64,000 bases of DNA from Actinoplanes oblitus (GTDB taxonomy: Bacteria > Actinomycetota > Actinomycetes > Mycobacteriales > Micromonosporaceae): NCBI RefSeq assembly GCF_030252345.1, contig NZ_CP126980.1, positions 2,185,501 to 2,249,500 on the forward strand, given 5' to 3'. The position numbers and the translations under genes were made by a program. Under the pieces are notes generated by a model that made no database searches, was not told the DNA's origin, and saw nothing but the letters and a program-made list of their open reading frames with translations. Of the stretch, positions 14,987 to 23,907 are shown in pieces (the first letter of the stretch is position 1; the number at the start of each line of letters is the position of its first letter).

Positions 14987-16909
14987 ATGCGGGTCAGGGA
15001 GCCTCTCGTCACGGTCGCGCTCGGGACGGCCGTCGTCGGCGTGACGATCGCGGTGCTCCCCGGGATCAGCGCCGACGACGGGTGGTCGGTGCTGGCCGTG
15101 GCCGTCCTGGTCGGGGTGCTCGGGGCGGTGGTCCGGCCGATCATGGTGCGGCTGCTCTCCGCGCTCGGCTGGGCCGGGGTGGTGGCCGGGTGGCTGGTCT
15201 GTCAGGCGCTGCTGGTCTGGGCGGCGCTGCTGCTGGCGCCGGGGGTGCACGTGACCGAGTTCTGGGCCGCGTTCGTGGCGGCCTGGCTCGGCGCGGCCCT
15301 GATGAGTGTGGGGCTCTGGGTGGTCACGGCGGGACAGGACGGCGCGGTCACCCAGCATCTGCTCCGGGTCAACCGGCGGTTCCGCGAGGAGGTGTCACCG
15401 ACCGACGTGCCGGGTGTGCTGTTCCTGCAGATCGACGGGCTTTCCGCGCCGCTCGCCCGGTGGGCGATCGAGGCCGGCAACCTGCCCACCCTGGGGCGCT
15501 GGCTCTCCGAGGGCAGTCACGCGCTGGCCGAGTGGCACGCGCAGCTGCCGGCCACCACCCCGGCCAGCCAGGCCGGCCTGCTGCACGGGGCGAGCGCGCA
15601 GGTGCCGGCGTTCCGCTGGTACGAGAAGGAGACCGGCCGGCTGGTCGTCACCAACCACCCGCAGGACGCCGCGCTGGTGGAGAGCCGTTGCTCGGACGGG
15701 AAGGGGCTGCTCGCCGACGGCGGGGTGAGCGTCAGCAACGTGTTCTCCGGCGACGCGCCGACCTCGCTGCTGACCATGAGCACCGCGCGGCGCGGCGGCA
15801 ACGGCCCGGCCCGGTACGTCAGCTCCTTCCTGCTCGACCCGTTCGGCCTGACCCGCTCGCTGGTGCTGACCGTCGGCGAGATCGTCAAGGAGCTGCACCA
15901 GGCCCGCCGGCAACGGTTGCGCCGGGTCCGCCCGCGGATGCGCCGCACCTGGTCATACGTGCTGCTGCGGGGCGCCACCAACGTGCTGCTGCGGCACCTG
16001 AACCTGGCCGTGCTGGCCGAGCAGATGATGCGCGGGGCACCGGCGGTGTACTGCGACTTCGTGGACTACGACGAGATCGCGCACCACGCCGGTCCGGCCC
16101 GGCCGGAGGCGCTGGCGTCGCTGGAGGGCATCGACGCGGCGCTGGCCACGCTGGAGGAGGTCGCGGCGGCGGCACCCCGGCCGTACCGGTTCGTGGTGCT
16201 CTCCGATCACGGGCAGAGCCAGGGCGCCACGTTCCGGCAGCGGTTCGGGATCCGGCTGGAGGACCTGGTCGCCCGGCTGACGACCACCGCTGACGTGGTG
16301 GTGCCGGAGGAGGACGAGCAGGCCGGCCGGGCGCGGAATTTGCGGGCGGGCATCGGGCGTACCGGAAAGCAGGCGCCGCGAGGGACGGCGGACCGGGCCG
16401 AGTTGGTGGTCGCGGCGTCGGGAAATCTGGCTCTGATCTATTTCGTGCAGCGACCGGGACGGGTGACCCTCGAAGAGATCGAACAGTGGCATCCGGAGTT
16501 GCTGCCCGGCCTGACGGCACACCCGGGAGTCGGCTGGGTGCTGGTTCGCTCGCAGCGCGAGGGGCCGATCGTTCTCGGTCGTGACGGGCGCCGGTGGCTT
16601 GACGACGACCACGTCATGGGCGTCGATCCGCTGCTCGGGTTCGGACCGCACGCGGCCGACGACCTGCGCCGGCACGACCGTCTCGCCCACACCGGCGACC
16701 TGGTGGTGAACAGCCTGTGGGACCCGGTCAGCCAGGAGGTGGCCGCGTTCGAGGAGCTGATCGGCTGCCACGGCGGGCTGGGCGGCCAGCAGAACCGGCC
16801 GGTGCTGATCCACCCCCGGGACTGGGCCGCGCCGGGCGTGCTGACCGGCGCCGACGAGGTCTACCGGTACCTCGGCGGCTGCCTGCGCAAGCTCACCCCG
16901 CCGGGGTGA
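14987..16909 (+). CDS. phage-holin-like membrane domain fused to alkaline-phosphatase-type phosphodiesterase
   Basis: A 640-residue protein with two parts. Residues ~1-110 form four hydrophobic helices (PLVTVALGTAVVGVTIAVLP; VLAVAVLVGVLGAVVRPIMVRLLSALGW) like the mycobacterial 4TMS holin superfamily. From ~140 on is a type I phosphodiesterase/nucleotide pyrophosphatase fold: VLFLQIDGLS (metal Asp), ATTPASQAGLLHG (Thr/Ser nucleophile region), DFVDYDEIAHHAG and VVLSDHGQSQG (metal Asp/His). This suggests a membrane-anchored hydrolase of phosphodiester or phosphonate substrates, possibly envelope-related. The start at 14987 gives a sensible N-terminus; the frame is open upstream. A dispersed repeat copy lies inside it at 16355. 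Confidence 0.85.
   Translation: MRVREPLVTVALGTAVVGVTIAVLPGISADDGWSVLAVAVLVGVLGAVVRPIMVRLLSALGWAGVVAGWLVCQALLVWAALLLAPGVHVTEFWAAFVAAWLGAALMSVGLWVVTAGQDGAVTQHLLRVNRRFREEVSPTDVPGVLFLQIDGLSAPLARWAIEAGNLPTLGRWLSEGSHALAEWHAQLPATTPASQAGLLHGASAQVPAFRWYEKETGRLVVTNHPQDAALVESRCSDGKGLLADGGVSVSNVFSGDAPTSLLTMSTARRGGNGPARYVSSFLLDPFGLTRSLVLTVGEIVKELHQARRQRLRRVRPRMRRTWSYVLLRGATNVLLRHLNLAVLAEQMMRGAPAVYCDFVDYDEIAHHAGPARPEALASLEGIDAALATLEEVAAAAPRPYRFVVLSDHGQSQGATFRQRFGIRLEDLVARLTTTADVVVPEEDEQAGRARNLRAGIGRTGKQAPRGTADRAELVVAASGNLALIYFVQRPGRVTLEEIEQWHPELLPGLTAHPGVGWVLVRSQREGPIVLGRDGRRWLDDDHVMGVDPLLGFGPHAADDLRRHDRLAHTGDLVVNSLWDPVSQEVAAFEELIGCHGGLGGQQNRPVLIHPRDWAAPGVLTGADEVYRYLGGCLRKLTPPG
16355..16370 (-). repeat. 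dispersed element copy b, inside a coding region
   Basis: GGGCGTACCGGAAAGC, the exact reverse complement of copy a. It falls within the phosphodiesterase gene in a linker between VVPEEDEQAGRA and RAELVVAASGNL, where its translation (GRTGK) is compatible with a flexible loop. This suggests the element can insert or be tolerated in coding DNA. Confidence 0.6.
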
Positions 16910-16967
16910 ACCACCGCACGTCACCGGCGATGACGATGGCATCAATCGATTGTGGAAGGAGCCCGCG

Positions 16968-17804
16968 ATGTGTCGCTGGCTGGCCTACTCGGGTACCCCG
17001 ATCCGGCTCGAGGAGCTGCTCTACAAACCACGGTATTCACTGATCGACCAGAGCATGCACTCCCGTCTCGGGGTGGAGACCACCAACGGCGACGGCTTCG
17101 GGGTCGGCTGGTACCCGGTGGACGGCCCGGGCGAGCCGGCGCTGTTCCGCGGCGTCGGCCCGGCCTGGAGCGACGCCAACCTGCGGGAGATCGCCCGGTC
17201 CACGCTGTCCCCGCTGTTCCTCGCGCACATCCGGGCCAGCACCGGCACCGCGGTGCAGCAGACCAACTGCCACCCGTTCCGGCACGAGAACTGGCTGTGG
17301 CTGCACAACGGCTCGATCCGGGAGTTCGGCAAGCTCAAGCGGGACCTGGTGCTGGCCGTCGACCCGCGGCTCTACCCGTCGCTGGCCGGCTCCACCGACT
17401 CCGAGGTGATGTTCCACCTGGCGCTCACCTTCGGGCTGCGGGACCGGCCGGTGGCGGCGGTGGAACGGATGGCCGGGCTGGTCGAGGCGGTGGGCCGCGC
17501 GCACAACGTGGCGAACCCGCTGCAGATGACGGTGGCCACCACCGACGGCGACCGGGTCTGGGCGTTCCGGTACTCCAGCGAGGGACACAGCCGGTCGCTG
17601 TACTACAGCACCGAGACCGCCGCGCTGCACCGGCTCTACCCGGACAACGCCCGGATCCAGCAGCTCTCCGAGGAGTCCCGGCTGGTCGTCTCCGAGCCGC
17701 TCGCCGACCTGGAGGACGCCTGGCAGCCGGTGCCCGAGTCGTCCTACGGCGTGATCCAGAAGGGTGCCGACGAGCTCGGCAGATTCGAACCGGCCGCACC
17801 CTGA
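16968..17804 (+). CDS. class II glutamine amidotransferase (EgtC/YafJ-like)
   Basis: A 278-residue Ntn-type amidotransferase. The start at 16968 places the nucleophile Cys at position 2 (MCRWLAYSG), which decides the start over an earlier in-frame ATG, and it has GGAAGGAG upstream. Further family motifs are [11 protein letters not shown] (~39-49), FLAHIRAS (~84) with [14 protein letters not shown] (~112) and GSTDSE (~143). Relatives hydrolyse a gamma-glutamyl amide (EgtC in ergothioneine synthesis) or are uncharacterised (YafJ). No other ergothioneine genes are nearby, so the substrate is open. The next gene, arginine deiminase, starts 14 bases after its stop, suggesting one transcript and possibly a nitrogen role. 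Confidence 0.87.
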   Translation: MCRWLAYSGTPIRLEELLYKPRYSLIDQSMHSRLGVETTNGDGFGVGWYPVDGPGEPALFRGVGPAWSDANLREIARSTLSPLFLAHIRASTGTAVQQTNCHPFRHENWLWLHNGSIREFGKLKRDLVLAVDPRLYPSLAGSTDSEVMFHLALTFGLRDRPVAAVERMAGLVEAVGRAHNVANPLQMTVATTDGDRVWAFRYSSEGHSRSLYYSTETAALHRLYPDNARIQQLSEESRLVVSEPLADLEDAWQPVPESSYGVIQKGADELGRFEPAAP

Positions 17805-17817
17805 TCGGAGCCCCGTC

Positions 17818-19038
17818 ATGGCCTTCCACGTGGACTCCGAGACCGGCCGGCTGCGTCAGGTGATCCTGCACCGGCCCGGCGTCGAACTCAGCCGGCTCAC
17901 CCCGGACAACGTCGGGGAGCTGCTCTTCGACGGCATCCTGTGGGGCCGCCGGGCCCGTCAGGAGCACGACGCGTTCGCCGAGGTGCTGCGCGAGCGGGGT
18001 GTCCAGGTGCACTACTTCAACGAGTTGCTCGCCGACGTGCTGGACATCCCGCACGCCCGGGCCTGGGTGATCGACCGGATCATCAGCGACGACACTGTCG
18101 GGCCGACGCTGGCCGGGCCGCTGCGCCGGCTCGCCGAGCAGGCGGAGAGCGCCAAGCTCGCCGAGTACCTGATCGGCGGCGTGCTCAAGCAGGAGCTGGC
18201 CGGGTTCACCGTGAACAGCCTGCGCTGGGAGCTGATGGGCGCCGACGACTTCGTGCTCACCCCGCTGCCCAACCATCTGTTCCAGCGGGACAACTCGGCG
18301 TGGATCTACAGCGGGGTCAGCGTCAACCCGCTGGCGATGCCGGGCCGGCACCGCGAGTCGCTGCACAGCTCGGCGGTCTACCGGTTCCACCCGATGTTCG
18401 TGCTGGCCGACTTCGAGGTCTGGTACGGCGCCGACGGCCAGCCGCACCAGCCGGCCACCCTGGAGGGCGGCGACATCCACGTGCTCGGCAACGGCGCCGT
18501 GATGGTCGGGCTGGGCGAGCGGTCCACCCCGATGGGTGTGGAGAACCTGGCCCGCAACCTGTTCCAGGCCGGCGCCGCGACCAAGGTGATCGCCATCGAG
18601 CTGCCGCACTCGCGCGCGATGACGCACCTCGACACGGTGATGACCATGATCGACCGGGACACCTTCGTGATGTACCCGTACCTGGAGGGTGAGCTGCGGT
18701 CGTGGACCGTGCTGCCGGACACCGACCCGGACGGGCTCCGGGTGACGCGCAACCCGGACCTGTTCGCCACCATCGCCGAGACCCTGGGTTTCGACAAGAT
18801 CCAGGTGCTGGAGACCAACGACGACCTCCGCGCCGCCCAGCGCGAGCAGTGGGACGACGGCAACAACTTCCTGGCCGTCGAGCCGGGCGTGATCATCGGG
18901 TACGAGCGGAACGTCACCACCAACACGTTCCTGCGCCGGCACGGCGTCGAGGTGATCACCATCGCCGGTGGCGAGCTGGGCCGGGTCCGGGGCGGGCCGC
19001 GCTGCATGACCTGCCCGATCGAACGCGACGCCCACTGA
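17818..19038 (+). CDS. arcA: arginine deiminase
   Basis: A 406-residue enzyme that hydrolyses L-arginine to citrulline and ammonia. Motifs in order: [19 protein letters not shown] (start), FQRDNSAW (~158; substrate Asp), EGGDIHVLG (~218), [19 protein letters not shown] (~261-279; catalytic His in THLD), and the C-terminal [10 protein letters not shown] with the nucleophile Cys ~396. The length fits the family. The full arc operon (arcB, arcC, arcD) is absent, so this stand-alone copy probably serves ammonia production, acid tolerance or nitrogen supply rather than fermentation. It sits between the amidotransferase and the phosphoesterase with tight spacing. Confidence 0.96.
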   Translation: MAFHVDSETGRLRQVILHRPGVELSRLTPDNVGELLFDGILWGRRARQEHDAFAEVLRERGVQVHYFNELLADVLDIPHARAWVIDRIISDDTVGPTLAGPLRRLAEQAESAKLAEYLIGGVLKQELAGFTVNSLRWELMGADDFVLTPLPNHLFQRDNSAWIYSGVSVNPLAMPGRHRESLHSSAVYRFHPMFVLADFEVWYGADGQPHQPATLEGGDIHVLGNGAVMVGLGERSTPMGVENLARNLFQAGAATKVIAIELPHSRAMTHLDTVMTMIDRDTFVMYPYLEGELRSWTVLPDTDPDGLRVTRNPDLFATIAETLGFDKIQVLETNDDLRAAQREQWDDGNNFLAVEPGVIIGYERNVTTNTFLRRHGVEVITIAGGELGRVRGGPRCMTCPIERDAH

Positions 19039-19044
19039 GAGGCC

Positions 19045-19791
19045 GTGCTGACCATCGCGCACCTGTCCGACCCGCACCTGGGTGCGCACGAGCCGGACGC
19101 GGTGCCGAGCCTGATCGCCGACGTGACGGCCGCCGCGCCGGCCCTTACCGTGGTCACCGGGGACTGGACGATGCGCGCCCGGCCGCGGGAGTTCGCGCTG
19201 GCCCGCGAGGTGCTCCGGGCGCTGCCGGAACCGGTGCTGACGGTCACCGGGAACCACGACCTGCCGCTGCTCAGCCCGTTGCGGCTGGCCGAGCCGTACG
19301 AACGCTATCGGGCCTGGCTCGCCAGCGACCTGGACCCGGCGGCGCGCCTGCCCGGACTGACCGCCCTCGGGCTGCAGTCGATGCCGCGGTGGCGCTGGAA
19401 GGACGGGCTGATCACGCGCGGGCACGTCGACCGGATCGCCGCTGTCTTCGGCGCGGCCGCACCCGGTGACGTCCGGCTGATCGCGCTGCACCACCCGCCG
19501 ATCGGCGCCGACCTGGCCGGCCGGCGGCGGTTCCTGCGGGCGGCGCGCGCGGCGGGGGTCGAGCTGATCCTCGCCGGGCACACCCACGTGCCCGACGTGC
19601 GCCGGGTCGGCGGCATCGCGCTGGTCGTGGCGGGCACCGCGACCAGCCGCCGGACCCGGGGAATCCCGCGCTCCTGGAGCCTGATCCGGGTCGATGCCGA
19701 GGCGATCACCGTCACCGAGCGGTATTGCGTGGACCGCGGCTGGGAAACCGGCCGGATGATCACGCTGCTCAGGTCCTCGGGAAACGGATAG
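19045..19791 (+). CDS. metallophosphoesterase (calcineurin-like)
   Basis: A 248-residue cytoplasmic phosphoesterase with the five metal-binding motifs in order: SDPHLG (~8-13), GDW (~44), TGNHDL (~68-73), ALHHPP (~149) and AGHTHVPD (~175). The GTG start at 19045 lies six bases after the arginine deiminase stop, so the gene is likely the third of that operon. The family includes phosphodiesterases and protein phosphatases; the short single-domain form gives no substrate. The C-terminus (TVTERYCVDRGWETGRMI) is variable in the family. Confidence 0.9.
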   Translation: MLTIAHLSDPHLGAHEPDAVPSLIADVTAAAPALTVVTGDWTMRARPREFALAREVLRALPEPVLTVTGNHDLPLLSPLRLAEPYERYRAWLASDLDPAARLPGLTALGLQSMPRWRWKDGLITRGHVDRIAAVFGAAAPGDVRLIALHHPPIGADLAGRRRFLRAARAAGVELILAGHTHVPDVRRVGGIALVVAGTATSRRTRGIPRSWSLIRVDAEAITVTERYCVDRGWETGRMITLLRSSGNG

Positions 19792-19886
19792 GAACCGGCC
19801 GTGAATGCGCTTGCCCGCCCGGGAGGCCGCCGCGGCCGGCTGCTTCGGCCTCGGCCACGCCCGTCCCCAAAGGGGTGACCGGCCGA

Positions 19887-20378
19887 TCAGTGCAACAGGG
19901 TCTTGAGCACCACCAGTGCCGCGCCGAACGAGCCGGCCACCAGGGTGGAGACGATCCGCTCGCCGGTGGTGAGCCGGCCGTCCCCGCCGACCCGCCAGCC
20001 GGCCAGGCAGAGCAGCAGGGTGCTGACCGCCAGCGAGGCGATCTCGGCGGTGCCCAGCTGGGCACCGGTCAGGCGGGCGGCGACCAGGGTGACCAGCGGA
20101 AGCACCGAGGCGGTGACCATCTCCCAGCCGGTGGTGAGCTGGTCGCGCACGGTGTGCCAGGCGGGGCGGTGGCCCTCGTGGATGCGCTCGGCGACGATCC
20201 GCGCGTATCGTTCCGCGGCCCAGTAGACGATCAGCGTGATCAGGACGGCGAGCACGTCGCCCCAGGCGGTCAGCGCGTGGCCGGCGACCAGGACGGCCGC
20301 GCCGACGATGATGCCGTAGACGCCGGATGCCGTGGCCTCCGCGGACTCGTGGGTGAGGCGGATACGCGTACCGGTCAT
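19887..20378 (-). CDS. four-helix membrane protein, unknown function
   Basis: A 163-residue integral membrane protein. The ATG at 20378 gives a polar 17-residue N-terminus (MTGTRIRLTHESAEATA) before the first helix GVYGIIVGAAVLVAGHALTAWG; an upstream in-frame ATG at 20477 would add only unlikely basic sequence. Helices lie at about 17-38, 41-58, 85-105, 110-128 and 140-160, with the conserved-looking motif YWAAERYARIVAERIHEGHRP between the first two and third. I do not recognise a named family. It converges with the phosphoesterase operon and is divergent from the Rv1733c-like gene. Confidence 0.75.
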   Translation of the reverse strand: MTGTRIRLTHESAEATASGVYGIIVGAAVLVAGHALTAWGDVLAVLITLIVYWAAERYARIVAERIHEGHRPAWHTVRDQLTTGWEMVTASVLPLVTLVAARLTGAQLGTAEIASLAVSTLLLCLAGWRVGGDGRLTTGERIVSTLVAGSFGAALVVLKTLLH

Positions 20379-20569
20379 GGACCCAGCGTCGCCGGACCGC
20401 CCGCTCCGGGCCCTCACCCGGGCGGGGTGATTCACCCGTGGCGAATGGCGACGGCCGCGGTTCCCCACTCGGACCATGAAGACCCGGTGCGCCGATGTGC
20501 GTCGCGGACGCCGGCGTACGGGTGAAGCTCGGAACGCCGGTGAGGGCTGTGCGGAGAAGGAGCTGAAAC

Positions 20570-21169
20570 ATGATCGGGCGTCGGGTCGCGCGCCGCTTCG
20601 GCTGGGAACGCAACGTGCTGCGCCGCAGGACGGACCGGATCGAGAGTCTCATGGTGTTCGTGCTGGTCTTCTCGTTCCTGGCGGGGGCGCCGCTGCTGGC
20701 CTGGTGGGCCGGCGAGGCCAGTTACCGGCAGGATCTGCGGGCCCAGCAGTGGGAGCGGCGGCACCTCTTCCAGGTGGACGCGGTGCTGGTCGAGGGCGCC
20801 TCGACGGCCGTCGCGGGGAGCACCCGATCGGCCGGCCCGCAGACGGCGAAGGCCACCTGGACGGCGCCGGACGGCACGGCGCGCAGTGGCGTGGTGCAGA
20901 CCGGCACGGACGCGAGGACCGGCACCCGCGTCCGGATCTGGGTGGACGACAGCGGGACGCCGCGGATGCCGCCGGCCGAGCGCAACCCCACGTCGCAGGC
21001 GGTGCTGGTCGGCGCCGCGGTGCTCCTGTGCCTGTGCGCCGCCCTGGTCGGGCTGCACCGGATCGGCCGCGGCGCGCTGGACAGGCACCGGGACCGGGCC
21101 TGGGGCCGGGAGTGGATGGAGGTCGGTCCGCGCTGGAGCCGGGACAGCCGGTGGGGTGGCCGCTTCTGA
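20570..21169 (+). CDS. Rv1733c-like membrane protein
   Basis: A 199-residue protein with two transmembrane helices (~27-48 LMVFVLVFSFLAGAPLLAWWAG and ~143-162 AVLVGAAVLLCLCAALVGL) flanking an extracytoplasmic domain. The domain carries the Rv1733c pattern: RRTDRIESLM before helix 1, then ATWTAPDGTARSGVVQ and GTRVRIWVDDSGTP. Rv1733c is a DosR-regulated membrane protein of Mycobacterium tuberculosis of unknown function. Start after GAAGGAG. The resemblance supports a hypoxia or redox theme for the locus, but regulation here is not shown. Confidence 0.85.
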   Translation: MIGRRVARRFGWERNVLRRRTDRIESLMVFVLVFSFLAGAPLLAWWAGEASYRQDLRAQQWERRHLFQVDAVLVEGASTAVAGSTRSAGPQTAKATWTAPDGTARSGVVQTGTDARTGTRVRIWVDDSGTPRMPPAERNPTSQAVLVGAAVLLCLCAALVGLHRIGRGALDRHRDRAWGREWMEVGPRWSRDSRWGGRF

Positions 21170-21256
21170 CGCAGTCATGCGTGGGGGAGGATGCCTCCGG
21201 CCGCCGCGAGCGGCACTGTCTGCCGGGTGGAAGCGGACGACGGAGGTGGTGCCGCG

Positions 21257-22660
21257 ATGGCGGAACAGACCAGGACCGGGCGATTCGCGCCCGCTCTCAG
21301 ACGGGCGCTGATCCCGTTCGCGCTGGCGCAGTTCATCTGCAGCTTCGCCGGCTCGAACATGAACGTGATGATCAATGACATCAGCGAGGACCTGAACACC
21401 ACCGTGGCCGGGGTACAGCTGGCCATCACCATCTTCCTGCTGGTGATGGCCGCCCTGATGATCCCCGGCGGCAAGCTGACCGACCGGATCGGCCGCAAGC
21501 GCTGCCTCACCGTGGGGCTGCTGATCTACGGGGTCGGCGCGCTGCTCAGCGCGGCAGCCCCGGGGCTGGGCGTCCTGATCCTGGGCAACTCGATCCTGGA
21601 GGGCATCGGCACCGCGATGCTGATCCCGCCGGTCTACATCCTCACCACGCTGCTCTTCACCGACCTGACCTCGCGGGCCCGGGCCTTCGGCATGATCAGC
21701 GCGCTGGGCGGGATCGGCGCGGCCACCGGCCCGCTGATCGGCGGCTTCATCTCGACGGCGATCAGCTGGCGGGCGGCGTTCCTGTTCCAGGCCGCGATGG
21801 TGCTGCTGATCGCGGTGCTCAGCCGCCGCTGGGTGCGGGACCCGCTGCCGGCCGACCCGACCCGGCCGACCGACCCGCTCGGCGCGGTGCTCTCCGCGCT
21901 CGGCCTGGTGCTGGTGGTCTCCGGGATCCTGGCCGCCGACGACAACGTCTGGCTGATGCTCGGCCTGTTGGTCGCCGGGGTGGCGGTGCTGGTCTGGTTC
22001 TTCGCCTCGGTGCGGGCCAAGGAACGCGCCGGGAAGGAGCCGCTGCTGGCCACCAAGCTGTTCCACAACAAGACCTCGAATCTCGGCATGATCACCCAGT
22101 CCGCGCAATGGCTGATGCTGATGGGCACGTCCTTCGTGGTGTCGGCCTATCTGCAGGTGGAGCGGGGGTTCAACGCGATCGAGACGGGCGTGGTGTTCAC
22201 CGCCACCACCGTCGGCCTGCTGATCTCCTCGCTCGCCGCGGAACGTTTCGCCAGGCGCCGGGCGCAGCGCACCCTGATCGTGGCCGGCTTCCTGATCACC
22301 GTGGTCGGCGTGGTGCTGCTGCTGACCCTGGTCCTGGTCTCGAAGTCGGTGTGGATGTTCGTGCCCGGCCTGTTCGTGATCGGGTTCGGGCTGGGCGGCA
22401 TGCTCACCCCGTCGGTGAACGTGGTGCAGTCCGCGTTCGGCGAGGACCTGCAGGGCGAGATCTCCGGGTTGTCCCGCAGCGTCTCGAACCTGGGATCGGC
22501 GCTGGGTGGCGCGGTGGCCGGGACCATCCTGGTGGCCGGGATCGGCTCGCAGCCGGGGACGGCGTACACCGTGGCGATGGTCGCTGTCGCGCTGGCCGGG
22601 GCTATCGGTCTGGTGGCGGCGTGGTTCCTGCCGGAGCGAACCGCTCCTGTTCCCGCTTGA
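21257..22660 (+). CDS. MFS drug exporter (DHA2-like, 14 TM)
   Basis: A 467-residue major facilitator. Motif A-like GGKLTDRIGRKRCL (~75-88) and motif C-like GGIGAATGPLIGGFIS (~150-165) are present, and the hydrophobic pattern continues through about 14 helices, as in DHA2 drug:H+ antiporters. The ATG at 21257 follows GGAGGTGGTG; an earlier in-frame ATG at 21191 lacks a site. The last 59 bases overlap the convergent YihY gene. The substrate is unknown; a polar C-terminus (ERTAPVPA) ends the protein. Confidence 0.9.
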   Translation: MAEQTRTGRFAPALRRALIPFALAQFICSFAGSNMNVMINDISEDLNTTVAGVQLAITIFLLVMAALMIPGGKLTDRIGRKRCLTVGLLIYGVGALLSAAAPGLGVLILGNSILEGIGTAMLIPPVYILTTLLFTDLTSRARAFGMISALGGIGAATGPLIGGFISTAISWRAAFLFQAAMVLLIAVLSRRWVRDPLPADPTRPTDPLGAVLSALGLVLVVSGILAADDNVWLMLGLLVAGVAVLVWFFASVRAKERAGKEPLLATKLFHNKTSNLGMITQSAQWLMLMGTSFVVSAYLQVERGFNAIETGVVFTATTVGLLISSLAAERFARRRAQRTLIVAGFLITVVGVVLLLTLVLVSKSVWMFVPGLFVIGFGLGGMLTPSVNVVQSAFGEDLQGEISGLSRSVSNLGSALGGAVAGTILVAGIGSQPGTAYTVAMVAVALAGAIGLVAAWFLPERTAPVPA

Positions 22661-23483
22661 GCAGCGCGACGACGCGCAGGTCGGCAGCCGTCGGCCGGGA
22701 CGGGTCCAGGGCCCGGGGCCAGAGCCGGGCCCACCGGACGGCGGCCACCTCGGCGGCCAGCACCAGGGCGTTGCTCAGCAGGTAGAGCAGGGTGAAGAAG
22801 CCGGCCACGGTGGCGAACCCGCCGTAGACCGGCCCGGCCCCGCGGACCAGCCGGGGCAGCAGCGCGGCGCCCAGCTCCAGCATCAGCGTCACCGCCCCGG
22901 CACCGGCCAGGGCGGCCGGCCAGATCGCCCGCAGCGGCGCCGGCCGATCCAGCAGCAGCCGGGCGAGCAGCCACAGCACCAGGAACGCGGTGCCGAACGC
23001 GCCGGCCGCGGGCAGCAGCGCGGTGCCCACGATCCCGGCCAGCAGCACCGCCAGCGCGCCCAGGACCCGCAGGTACCGGGACAGGTAACCGGTACGGTCC
23101 CGCCACGGCACCGCCGCCAGGTGGTTGAGCGTGAAGTACGCCGACAGCACCACCCCGGCCGCGGTGTACGCCAGCCCCAGCACGCCGAGCACCCACGCCG
23201 CGCTCGACGTGGGCAGCGCGGCCACCGCGGCGTCCACATCGGCCCGCAGCGACGCCGGGACGAACCCGTCGATCACCTCGTGCCGCAGCTCCGGCCGGTT
23301 CCGCAGGGCCTCGGACACGATCGTGACGGCCAGCAGCAGCACCGGGAACAGGCCGAGGAACCCGTAGTACGTGATCAGCGCCGCCTCCCGGGGGCCGCCG
23401 TCGTCGAAGTACTTGCAGACGACGGCGTACCCGAATCCGGGCACCCGGTGCCGCCGCTGCCACTCGTCGAGCCGGCGGATCAC
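22602..23483 (-). CDS. YihY/BrkB family membrane protein 2
   Basis: A 293-residue polytopic membrane protein with the YihY family core: RVPGFGYAVVCKYFDDGGPREAALITYYGFLGLFPVLLLAVTI (~13-55), then five further helices and the terminal GFFTLLYLLSNALVLAAEVAAV. The GTG at 23483 overlaps the stop of the upstream DUF7144 gene (GTGA), so the start is well supported although the frame is open further. The C-terminal ~30 residues (LLKREQERFAPAG) are cytoplasmic. Tail-to-tail overlap of 59 bases with the MFS gene. Function of the family is unsettled. Confidence 0.87.
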   Translation of the reverse strand: MIRRLDEWQRRHRVPGFGYAVVCKYFDDGGPREAALITYYGFLGLFPVLLLAVTIVSEALRNRPELRHEVIDGFVPASLRADVDAAVAALPTSSAAWVLGVLGLAYTAAGVVLSAYFTLNHLAAVPWRDRTGYLSRYLRVLGALAVLLAGIVGTALLPAAGAFGTAFLVLWLLARLLLDRPAPLRAIWPAALAGAGAVTLMLELGAALLPRLVRGAGPVYGGFATVAGFFTLLYLLSNALVLAAEVAAVRWARLWPRALDPSRPTAADLRVVALLKREQERFAPAGTTPPPDR

Positions 23484-23893
23484 CGGCCGTACGCGTCGGC
23501 GACCTCGCCGCCGTGCGCCGCTACCGCCCAGGCGATCAGCGTGGCCAGCACGATCCCGGTCACCGACCAGACCGGGTACACCGCCACGAACGCGAAGTCG
23601 GCCAGGGCGGCCAGCACCGCCAGCCCGATCGCCGCGACCCGCGCCCAGGTCAGGCCCCGGACCAGCCCGACGCCGGTGACCAGCGCGGCGACCCCGAGCA
23701 CGAGGTGCACCCAGGCGACAGCGGTCAGCGGCACCGAGAGCAGGTGGTCGGAGCGGGTGTCGGCGAGGATCTCCGGGCGGGTCAGGGCGACCAGGCCGAT
23801 GGTCAGGTGCACGGCACCGAGCAGCACCAGCAGGATGCCGCCGAACAGCACCCAAGCGACCCAGCCGCTGGCCCGGCTCTCCTCGATCTCCAT
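23480..23893 (-). CDS. DUF7144 family membrane protein 2
   Basis: A 137-residue four-helix membrane protein: ASGWVAWVLFGGILLVLLGAVHLTIGLVAL, loop TRPEILADTRSDHLLSVPLTAVAWVHLVLG, two further helices, then the end LATLIAWAVAAHGGEVADAYGR. Clear paralogue of the proteins at 10164 and 28881, the most divergent of the three (VAWVH instead of WGWVH). Translationally coupled to the YihY gene by GTGA. Function unknown. Confidence 0.85.
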   Translation of the reverse strand: MEIEESRASGWVAWVLFGGILLVLLGAVHLTIGLVALTRPEILADTRSDHLLSVPLTAVAWVHLVLGVAALVTGVGLVRGLTWARVAAIGLAVLAALADFAFVAVYPVWSVTGIVLATLIAWAVAAHGGEVADAYGR

Positions 23894-23907
23894 GGCGTCC
23901 CGCCCCC

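Noticed and set aside
14156..15144. Open frames of both strands over the 63-bp array (repeats of GLVVAVVFRVGSG or TTATTSPHNPAGS)
   Set aside because: Frames stay open only because 63 is a multiple of three; no RBS, no family, and the flanks do not resemble protein.
17425..20652. Very long leftward open frame (over 1000 codons) opposite the amidotransferase-arginine deiminase-phosphoesterase genes
   Set aside because: Antisense shadow caused by high GC; the translation is Arg/His/Gly-rich and matches no family, whereas the + strand has clear motifs.
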